Source: Oscillospiraceae bacterium (GTDB taxonomy: Bacteria > Bacillota_A > Clostridia > Oscillospirales > CAG-272). Taken from it: a DNA stretch of 27,731 nt. The first letter of the stretch is position 1, and each line of letters begins with the position of its first letter. Location: NCBI GenBank assembly GCA_015064665.1, contig SVRU01000034.1:1-27731 (forward strand), in the 5' to 3' direction. Both the position numbers and the translations under genes were made by a program. This document shows positions 22,096 through 27,731 of the stretch, piece by piece. The notes under the pieces were generated by a model. That model made no database searches. It worked only from the letters and a program-made list of their open reading frames with translations, and was not told where the DNA came from.

Positions 22096-23184
22096 TTAGT
22101 CAAAGTAGTAGGGCTTTCCCGTTTTCTCGGATTCGTAAATACCCTCAAGAATTCTCGTTACGCACGCCGCCTGTTCTGCCGTAACTTTAAGTCCGCCTTT
22201 TCCGAGAATTGCGTTTATAAAGCAAGCCGCTTCAAGCTCGTTCGGGTTGCCGGAATCTGCTCCGTCATAAAATGCCACGCCGCCTCTCTTGAGGTTGGGT
22301 GTCATAACGTACTGTCTGCCGTTTTTGATACCGTTTATGCGAAGCTCACCCGATACGGGCATATCCGCACCGCCCTTGTCACCGCAGACAAGAGTAACGG
22401 CTTCCTTTGCGTCAACGTAGTTAAGCGCCCAGCTTGAACGGAGATTTATAACCGCACCGTTTTTCATAACCACAAATCCGAATGCAGCATCCTCTGCCGT
22501 AAATGCCTCGGTATCCCAATCTCCCCAAGCGTTTCCGGTTTCGGTCTGCTTGTTGAGCATATGAAAGGTCTTTCCTACGCAGTATGCGGGCTCGTAGTTA
22601 TTCATAACGTAAAGGGTAAGGTCAAGCGCATGAGTTCCTATATCGATAAGAGGTCCGCCGCCCTGCTTCTCCTCGTCAATGAATACTCCCCAGGTGGGAA
22701 CGGCGCGCCGTCTGAGCGCAGTTGCTTCGGCATAATACATATTGCCGAACTCTCCCTCGTCCGCAAGCTCCTTCATATAGAGCGCATCCTGACGGAATCT
22801 GTTCTGATATCCTATCGTAAGAATTTTGCGCGACTTATCGCGCGCGTCTATCATCGCCTTTGCTTCGGCATAGTTCATAGCCATAGGCTTTTCGCAAAGC
22901 ACGTGTTTGCCTGCAAGAAGAGCGTCAACCGTAATTCTTGAATGCTCGCTGTTATGTGTAAGAACGAGCACGGCGTCAATGCTCTCGTCCTTAAGAAGCT
23001 CCTTGTAATCGGCGTAGACCTTCGCGTCCGAAGCGCCGTATTTTTCCTTTGCCGCTTCAGCCCTTTCAACAATGACGTCACAGAATGCAACAAGCTCCGC
23101 ATTCGGATTCTTGCTGTAAGAGGGCAGGTGCTTTCCGTTTGCAATACCGCCGCAGCCTATAAATCCAAGTCTGATTTTTTTCAT
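22096..23184 (-). CDS. Gfo/Idh/MocA-family NAD(P)-dependent oxidoreductase (second copy type)
   Basis: 362 residues. NAD(P)-binding GCGGIA (10-15), CEKPMAM (98-104) with the catalytic-type Lys99, and DIGTHALDLT (181-190) with Asp181 and His185. The last are the active-site Asp/His pair seen in inositol and glucose-fructose oxidoreductases. It probably oxidises a ring hydroxyl of a sugar or glycoside in the cytoplasm. The start overlaps the stop of the upstream TIM-barrel gene by 4 bases (ATGA), with AAAGGAG upstream. It clearly differs from the Gfo/Idh protein at 4875-5927, so the two operons are likely to handle different sugars. Confidence 0.9.
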   Translation of the reverse strand: MKKIRLGFIGCGGIANGKHLPSYSKNPNAELVAFCDVIVERAEAAKEKYGASDAKVYADYKELLKDESIDAVLVLTHNSEHSRITVDALLAGKHVLCEKPMAMNYAEAKAMIDARDKSRKILTIGYQNRFRQDALYMKELADEGEFGNMYYAEATALRRRAVPTWGVFIDEEKQGGGPLIDIGTHALDLTLYVMNNYEPAYCVGKTFHMLNKQTETGNAWGDWDTEAFTAEDAAFGFVVMKNGAVINLRSSWALNYVDAKEAVTLVCGDKGGADMPVSGELRINGIKNGRQYVMTPNLKRGGVAFYDGADSGNPNELEAACFINAILGKGGLKVTAEQAACVTRILEGIYESEKTGKPYYFD

Positions 23185-23945
23185 TTTTTTATCTCCTTTT
23201 CGTAATAAGCGTTTATATTCGCAATGCTTTTTTTTATATATTCGAAGTAATCCGAGGGAAGATATTCAACCTCGAGAATATAGGTGTCAACTCCGAGCTT
23301 ATATGCAGCTTCAAAGGCTTTCTCCGCGTTGCATTGACCCTCGCCTATAATCGCATTCGGAAATTTTTCGGGGTCAGCCGGGTCGGCTCTTTTGTCCATA
23401 TCCTTGATGTGCAGGGCGGTGATGCTTTTTCCGTACTTCTCAATCAGCACACACGGCTCGTGACCTGCCGCCTTCGCCCAATAGATATCAAGTTCAAGAG
23501 AAAATCCTTTTGCATCGCGCACCAAATCGGAAAGGATATCAACACCCAAAAGCTCTTTTGCGTGGTTGTGATAGCCAAAGCGTATCCCGCGCTTGTCAAG
23601 CTCGGGTTTTATATTCTTCACCTTTTCGATAAACTCTGAGTATCCTTTTTTATCGGCGAGCTTGTCGAAAGGGTGGCATGGAATATAAATCATAGAAATC
23701 CCGAGCTCGTCAATATAGGGCAGATTTTCCGAAATTGCGTCGATTCCGATGTGCGCCGCAAGCGGACGAAGACCGTATTTTTCAAGCTTTTCCTTCATCT
23801 CTTTCGGCGAAAGACCGTAAAATCCCGCAAATTCAACGGTATTACATCCCGCATTTGAAAGCTTTTCGAAAACGGCATCAACGCCGTATTCCTTTATCTC
23901 ATTTCTTACCGAATATAACTGTATACCTATATTAATGTCATTCAT
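23181..23945 (-). CDS. Sugar phosphate isomerase/epimerase-like TIM-barrel protein
   Basis: 254 residues, a xylose-isomerase-like barrel. Recognisable blocks: MNDINIGIQLYSVRNE at the start (the 'QLYSVR' strand is typical of the subfamily), FGYHNHAKEL, LELDIYWAKAAGHEP, ALHIKDMD and YILEVEYLP. These supply metal and substrate ligands. Related proteins in sugar operons next to Gfo/Idh genes act as isomerases or as lyases on keto-glycosides. It is the second gene of the operon, 21 bases after the 321-aa barrel gene and overlapping the dehydrogenase start by 4 bases. Confidence 0.87.
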   Translation of the reverse strand: MNDINIGIQLYSVRNEIKEYGVDAVFEKLSNAGCNTVEFAGFYGLSPKEMKEKLEKYGLRPLAAHIGIDAISENLPYIDELGISMIYIPCHPFDKLADKKGYSEFIEKVKNIKPELDKRGIRFGYHNHAKELLGVDILSDLVRDAKGFSLELDIYWAKAAGHEPCVLIEKYGKSITALHIKDMDKRADPADPEKFPNAIIGEGQCNAEKAFEAAYKLGVDTYILEVEYLPSDYFEYIKKSIANINAYYEKEIKK

Positions 23946-23966
23946 AATGCTATCCTCGAATTTTTA

Positions 23967-24932
23967 TTATACCCACCACATTGCGCCGGGCTTTTCGTAA
24001 ACTATCTTATCCTTAAGGAATTCAACAGCCTTCAGAAGTCCCTCTTTTGCCGACATAAGACTGTCCTCGTGCTCTATTGATATAGAGTCGTCATAACCAA
24101 CCGCAAGAAGCTGTGAAATTATCTTTTTCCACGTCAGGCCGTCGTTGCCGTAGCCCATAGTTCTGAATACCCAAGAGCGTTCCTTGACGTCCTTGTACGG
24201 CTTCGTATCAAGAACGCCGTTTTTGCGTACGTTATAATCGTTAAGAAGGGTATCTTTTGCGTGAAAATAATATATAGCGTCACCAAGAGCGTTGATAACC
24301 TCAACTATATCCATGCCCTGCCAGAAGAGGTGAGAGGGGTCAAGATTTGCACCAATAGTTTTTCCGACCGCACCGCGCAGTCTGAGAAGAGTTTCGGGAT
24401 TATAGACGGCAAATCCGGGATGCATTTCAAGAGCTATTCTTTTAACTCCGTTTGCCGCTGCAAATTTCACCGCTTCCTTCCAATAGGGTATCAGTACCTC
24501 GTTCCACTGATAGTCAAGCACCTCAAGATATTCGTTCGGCCAAGGACACGTGACCCAGGACGGCTGCTGTGCCTTGGGGTCTGAGCCGGGGCAGCCCGAA
24601 AAGGTAACTATTCTGTCAATGCCAACCTGTCCTGCAAGCACGCAGGCAGCTCTGAAATCCTCTTCGAATTCTGCCGCGATTTTTTTGTTCGGATGAACCG
24701 AATTTCCGTGGACGGAAAGAGCTGAAATTTCCATTCCGTGCTTTTTGAAGGTTGCGAGGAGCTCATCTCTTTTCGCTTTGTCCTTTGAGAGAATTTTCGC
24801 ATCCGCATGCTTTGTGCCGGGATATCCGCCGACGCCAAGCTCAAACTGCGTGACACCTATTGATTTCAAATATCCGAGAGCCTCGTCAAGAGTCATTGCG
24901 CCGAGCGCGCCGCTTACAACGCTGAGTTTCAT
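23967..24932 (-). CDS. Sugar phosphate isomerase/epimerase-like TIM-barrel protein, 321 aa
   Basis: 321 residues, longer than its 250-aa neighbour. Metal-site motifs are in the expected order: ALEMHPG (Glu), GANLDPSHLFWQG (Asp/His), YYFHAKDT (His) and SISIEHED (Glu). It starts MKLSVVSGALGAMTLDEAL, and the ATG has AAAGGAG upstream. As the first gene behind a promoter opposite an AraC regulator, it is probably the main isomerase/epimerase of the operon. An insertion at about 215-265 (DTLLNDYNVRKNGVLDTK) is typical of the branch found with Gfo/Idh dehydrogenases. The substrate is not assigned. Confidence 0.88.
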   Translation of the reverse strand: MKLSVVSGALGAMTLDEALGYLKSIGVTQFELGVGGYPGTKHADAKILSKDKAKRDELLATFKKHGMEISALSVHGNSVHPNKKIAAEFEEDFRAACVLAGQVGIDRIVTFSGCPGSDPKAQQPSWVTCPWPNEYLEVLDYQWNEVLIPYWKEAVKFAAANGVKRIALEMHPGFAVYNPETLLRLRGAVGKTIGANLDPSHLFWQGMDIVEVINALGDAIYYFHAKDTLLNDYNVRKNGVLDTKPYKDVKERSWVFRTMGYGNDGLTWKKIISQLLAVGYDDSISIEHEDSLMSAKEGLLKAVEFLKDKIVYEKPGAMWWV

Positions 24933-24950
24933 ATCTTTCTCCTTTTCTTA

Positions 24951-24979
24951 TTGACTTTTTTATCTTTCAATGTTATAAT
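24951..24979 (+). promoter_or_regulatory. Promoter of the AraC regulator gene at 25060
   Basis: TTGACT (24951-24956), 17 bases and TATAAT (24974-24979) with an extended -10 TG; leader about 75 nt. Its -10 shares five bases with the -10 of the opposite promoter. Confidence 0.7.
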
Positions 24980-25003
24980 ATCATCATAAATTGTTTTTTT
25001 CAA
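24975..25003 (-). promoter_or_regulatory. Promoter of the isomerase/ThuA operon, overlapping the AraC promoter
   Basis: Reverse-strand TTGAAA (24998-25003), 17 bases and TATTAT (24975-24980). It gives a leader of about 35 nt to the ATG at 24932. Confidence 0.6.
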
Positions 25004-25007
25004 CTGC

Positions 25008-25028
25008 GAAACTATATAAAAGTGTTTC
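25008..25028. promoter_or_regulatory. Candidate operator: GAAAC/GTTTC inverted repeat
   Basis: GAAAC (25008-25012) and GTTTC (25024-25028) are spaced one to two helical turns apart, just upstream of the -35 of the reverse-strand operon. This is where an AraC-type activator would bind. Confidence 0.35.
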
Positions 25029-25059
25029 ATATGTTGACATTTGTGATAAATGAGGTAAT

Positions 25060-25860
25060 ATGGAAAATATTTTCTACGAATACCATCGTGATAAAAGCAC
25101 CAAGATGGCTATTTTCTACGGAAAAAGCAATATTGCCGACCGCCATTTTCATCGGAATCTCGAAATCATTTACGTGCTGGAGGGAGAGATTGAGGCGACG
25201 GTGGGTGATGAAAGCTTCGTTGCGGCAGCCGATGAGATCATCTTCGTTCACAACTATTACGTTCATTCCTTCAAGCCTAAAACGGAATATAATAAATACG
25301 TAATTATTATTCCCGCCGAGTACTGTGACGACGTTGACGAAATGCTTAAGGCGTCAACTATTCCGTCTCTCTGCTCCGACCGTGAATTTAACCGCGGAGA
25401 TTTGAAGCCGATATTCGATAAAATGTTTTCGGAAACCGACGTTATGCCGCCTCTTGTAAAAAAAGGATACGTCAACGTAATTATAGGCATGCTTTTCGGT
25501 CATTATCCGTCGCTTTCGATAAAAACGCCCGCAAATATTGAAATTATGGTCGACGTATTACAGTATATTAACCTGCATTATAAAGAGCCCCTGACCCTTG
25601 ACGGCGTTGCAGGGGTGTTCGGATATAACAAATATTATTTTTCCCGTATTTTCAACCGTTATATAGGCGAAAGCATGTCAAATTATATCAACGTAGTACG
25701 TATTCAGAATTTTATGCGGCAGGCAAAGAGAGAGGAAAATCCGCAGATAGCAAAGCTTGCCGAGGAGTGCGGATTTGAGTCTATGCCCACCTTTTACCGA
25801 ACCTTCTCCAAAATCTACGGGGAAAGTCCTAAGTCCTATTTTTCAAGCAGGAGCAGATAA
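25060..25860 (+). CDS. AraC-family transcriptional regulator
   Basis: 266 residues. The N-terminal cupin-like domain has the 'DRHFHRNLEIIYVLEGE' pattern with metal- or sugar-site histidines and ends near residue 150. The C-terminal AraC HTH pair is at about 168-264, with LTLDGVAGVFGYNKYYFSRIFNRYIG, then IAKLAEECGFESMPTFYRTFSKIYG and the usual SPKSYF tail. The ATG follows GAGG with a 4-base gap. The gene is divergent from the isomerase/dehydrogenase/ThuA operon, its likely target. It is 41 bases upstream of the ABC transporter genes, which may share its transcript. Confidence 0.92.
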   Translation: MENIFYEYHRDKSTKMAIFYGKSNIADRHFHRNLEIIYVLEGEIEATVGDESFVAAADEIIFVHNYYVHSFKPKTEYNKYVIIIPAEYCDDVDEMLKASTIPSLCSDREFNRGDLKPIFDKMFSETDVMPPLVKKGYVNVIIGMLFGHYPSLSIKTPANIEIMVDVLQYINLHYKEPLTLDGVAGVFGYNKYYFSRIFNRYIGESMSNYINVVRIQNFMRQAKREENPQIAKLAEECGFESMPTFYRTFSKIYGESPKSYFSSRSR

Positions 25861-25901
25861 AGCTTATAGAAATTTGCTTTAAACAGAAAGGAGCTATTTA
25901 T

Positions 25902-26789
25902 ATGGAATGCGTAATAGAAACGAAAAATCTTGTTAAAAATTTTGGATATAAAGCGGCTGTAAAAAACGTGTCGATGAAGGTTGCGCGCGGCGATATTTAC
26001 GGTCTCATAGGAAAGAATGGCGCGGGAAAAACAACCTTGATGAAGCTTTTGCTTGGACTCACCTTTCCAACTTCGGGCAGCCTTCGGCTTTTCGGCTCTG
26101 ACGATGTGAACTTGGTGAGGGCGGGCATTGGCTCTCTCGTGGAAATTCCCGGGCTTTATACCGGCGAGACCGCTTATGAAAACCTCAAGCGCTTTGCGAT
26201 ACTTACGGGCAGCACGGAAGAGGAAATACGGTATATACTCAAGCTTATCGGACTTGAAAATACGGGTGCAAAGAAGGTCGGCGCATTTTCGCTAGGAATG
26301 AAGCAGAGGCTCGGAATAGGCATCGCCTTGCTCGGAAATCCCGAAATGCTTGTGCTTGACGAGCCGATAAACGGACTCGACCCCGCGGGAATAAAGGACG
26401 TGAGAGATTTAATACTTGAGCTTAATTCAAAGGGGGTTACCGTGCTGATATCAAGCCACCTTCTTGACGAGCTTGGCAAAATAGCAACTAAATACGGTAT
26501 CATGCGTGACGGTGAGCTGGTTGTAGAGCTGACGCCCGATGAAATAGCTCAAAAATGCCGAATGCCGCTTGAGCTCGGTATATCCGACTCGACCTTCGCC
26601 AAGGATGTCGTTTGTGAGCTTTATCCCGATGCAGACGTGGAAGAAAATAACGGTAAGCTCTTCGTTTACAAGGACGATATCAATCCGGCTGAGCTAAACC
26701 GTGCGCTCGTTGAGCGTGGATTTGAGGTTAGCGAGCTAAAGCATGAAAGGCTTGCGCTTGAGGACTTCTTTATCAAGATGATGGGGTGA
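25902..26789 (+). CDS. ABC transporter ATP-binding protein
   Basis: 295 residues. Walker A GKNGAGKTT (37-45), signature FSLGMKQR (129-136, replacing LSGGQ), Walker B with LVLDEP (150-155) followed by the D-loop GLDP, and His186 in ISSHLL as the switch histidine. The C-terminal 80 residues are the extension usual in ABC-2 exporters of the BcrA/LanF/YhaQ kind. It powers a membrane exporter formed with the next gene, which starts 4 bases after its stop. The ATG has AAAGGAG upstream. Such pairs often export peptides, antibiotics or lantibiotics or aid membrane stress; the substrate is unknown. Confidence 0.93.
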   Translation: MECVIETKNLVKNFGYKAAVKNVSMKVARGDIYGLIGKNGAGKTTLMKLLLGLTFPTSGSLRLFGSDDVNLVRAGIGSLVEIPGLYTGETAYENLKRFAILTGSTEEEIRYILKLIGLENTGAKKVGAFSLGMKQRLGIGIALLGNPEMLVLDEPINGLDPAGIKDVRDLILELNSKGVTVLISSHLLDELGKIATKYGIMRDGELVVELTPDEIAQKCRMPLELGISDSTFAKDVVCELYPDADVEENNGKLFVYKDDINPAELNRALVERGFEVSELKHERLALEDFFIKMMG

Positions 26790-26793
26790 CGAA

Positions 26794-27567
26794 ATGAAAA
26801 AACTTCTGAAATTTGAGCTTTCAAAAATAAAGACGAGAAAGAGCTTATATATATGCACTGCAATTATGGTTGCAATGCTTCTCTTAAACGTTCTTACCAT
26901 GTGGGGCATGGATTATTTAATGTCGGACCTCTACGGTGAAGAGGATGCTGGCATGCTTGCGGGAATGTTTCAAAACGATATGATAAGCACGGTGCTTTCC
27001 GCGGCGGGCAACGGCTCGTTTACTTTGCTTTGCGGAATAGTTATAGCGCTGTTTGTTTGCTCCGATTACTCGCAGGGAACTGTAAAAACGGTGGTTGCGC
27101 GAGGCTTTTCTCGCACTCGCATATATTTTGCAAAGCTTGCTGCGATTGCGGTTATGTCGGTGTTTATGTATCTTACCGTAATTCTTTTCGGCTGGCTTTT
27201 CGGTATGCTGTTTTTCGGATTCGACGCTCCGTCCGATTTGACGTGGCTTGCCACTCTTTCGGTGCAGTTTGTGTCGGCAATCGGCTTTGCGGCGTTTGCC
27301 TTCTTTCTATCGGCAGTGCTTCGTAAAACCGTACTTGCGGTAATCGCAATTATCGCATTTCCCGCCGTTATAGAGCTTGTTATTACGATGATTGACCTCT
27401 TTGCCGAAACCAACATCGGTGATTATTGGATAACAACGGTATTTACCATGCTGTCGCAGTCCGGAATAGATTCTACAAGAATTATAATCGCCCTCTTCGT
27501 TTCTGTTGCATACGCGGCGGCGTTTGTTACGGGCGGCTGGGCGCTCAGCCGTAAATATTCATATTAA
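26794..27567 (+). CDS. ABC-2 type transporter permease
   Basis: 257 residues with about six hydrophobic helices, beginning with the basic MKKLLKFELSKIKTRKSLYI typical of ABC-2 permeases. It includes the loop FVCSDYSQGTVKTVVARGFSRTRIYFAKL, characteristic of BcrB/LanE/NatB-like permeases. It forms the membrane part of the transporter with the ATPase 4 bases upstream. Its stop is followed by about 40 bases with no clear terminator, then the insertion sequence, so any third gene of the operon could have been displaced. Confidence 0.88.
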   Translation: MKKLLKFELSKIKTRKSLYICTAIMVAMLLLNVLTMWGMDYLMSDLYGEEDAGMLAGMFQNDMISTVLSAAGNGSFTLLCGIVIALFVCSDYSQGTVKTVVARGFSRTRIYFAKLAAIAVMSVFMYLTVILFGWLFGMLFFGFDAPSDLTWLATLSVQFVSAIGFAAFAFFLSAVLRKTVLAVIAIIAFPAVIELVITMIDLFAETNIGDYWITTVFTMLSQSGIDSTRIIIALFVSVAYAAAFVTGGWALSRKYSY

Positions 27568-27606
27568 AATATACACCAAATACAAAAAACGGTCAGCTTC
27601 GTCCAT

Positions 27607-27731
27607 GTTGATATAATCCCCTTAAAGTAGACACTTGAAAAAACAAAAAGTATTCAAGACTACTTTAAGGGGGTTATTTTTATGCGAAGGAAATCGCGCA
27701 AGAACAAGAAATACAGTATTGAATTGAAAGT
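27607..27731 (+). mobile_element. Left end of an IS3-like insertion sequence (cut by window end)
   Basis: From about 27607 (TGTTGATATAAT) the sequence has the look of an IS end: a short untranslated lead followed at 27682 by a basic ORF. A perfect 13-bp inverted repeat (27618-27630 with 27660-27672), extended inside by CTTGAA/TTCAAG (27634-27639, 27653-27658), lies just before the start codon. In IS3-type elements a hairpin at this place can limit transposase expression by read-through. The exact boundary and any target duplication cannot be set, because the right end is outside the window. Confidence 0.6.
27682..27731 (+). CDS. IS3-family transposase OrfA, N-terminal start (partial)
   Basis: Only 16 codons are visible: MRRKSRKNKKYSIELK, still open at the window edge. 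The basic start followed by 'KYSIELK' matches the N-terminus of the helix-turn-helix OrfA of IS3-group elements, which binds the IS ends. The ATG lies 9 bases after a GGGGG run that forms part of the hairpin arm. The identification rests on this short segment plus the hairpin/end context, so the IS family is provisional. Confidence 0.55.
   Translation, partial: MRRKSRKNKKYSIELK

Noticed and set aside
25034..25039. TTGACA just before the AraC gene as a second promoter
   Set aside because: No -10 fits before the start codon at 25060.
1..27731. CRISPR arrays, tRNA genes or known riboswitches
   Set aside because: I saw no regularly spaced direct repeats, no tRNA-like cloverleaf ends and no leader I could match to a known riboswitch. 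A covariance-model search was not possible.

Overview
The window looks like a chromosome segment of an uncultured or gut-type Bacillota (Clostridia). The evidence is the AG-rich Shine-Dalgarno sites before almost every gene, consensus sigma-A promoters (TTGACA-17-TATAAT), an RNase P RNA with the usual bacterial conserved ends, and the family composition: two AraC-controlled sugar clusters, an RlmH/cysteine desulfurase pair and GAPDH. This placement is inference; no marker gene was searched.

Layout. (1) 1-5.9 kb is a glycan/sugar catabolism block: a tandem pair of GH39-like glycosidases (the first cut by the window edge), an RraA-like aldolase-type protein, a convergent AraC regulator, then a xylose-isomerase-like TIM-barrel protein and a Gfo/Idh/MocA dehydrogenase. 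(2) 6.0-10.7 kb is a reverse-strand housekeeping block: RNase P RNA (rnpB), murD, a two-domain lipoprotein, a cysteine desulfurase and rlmH. (3) 10.97-12.0 kb is gapA, followed by a 594-bp gene-free stretch rich in hairpins and nested inverted repeats. (4) 12.6-17.8 kb is an accessory island. It holds a small membrane-anchored protein, a possible 47-aa ORF whose ribosome site can be hidden by its own coding sequence, and a tight reverse-strand three-gene operon: a membrane protein with Rossmann/RCK-like domains and a C-terminal ryanodine-receptor (RyR) domain, then a divergent TIR-like protein, then a TIR protein with an intact catalytic Glu. (5) 18.0-21.3 kb holds three small membrane proteins in an operon and a PlsC-like acyltransferase fused to a zinc ribbon. 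(6) 21.4-24.9 kb is a second sugar operon on the reverse strand (two TIM-barrel isomerase/epimerase proteins, a Gfo/Idh/MocA dehydrogenase and a ThuA-like protein), divergent from an AraC regulator. (7) 25.9-27.6 kb is an ABC transporter pair. (8) From about 27.6 kb to the edge lies the left end of an IS3-like insertion sequence.

The most interesting item is the TIR / TIR-like / RyR operon at 13.3-17.8 kb. TIR enzymes cleave NAD and can make cyclic ADP-ribose-type signals. In animals cADPR acts through ryanodine-receptor channels. A bacterial operon joining a catalytic-looking TIR to a membrane protein with nucleotide-fold domains and a RyR domain suggests an NAD-derived signal acting on a membrane effector, as in anti-phage abortive systems. 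Function is inferred from domain content and gene order only.

The two sugar blocks share an architecture (AraC + TIM-barrel isomerase + Gfo/Idh dehydrogenase). That fits oxidation of a sugar or glycoside followed by isomerisation or cleavage, perhaps through 3-keto intermediates as in the ThuA/ThuB route.
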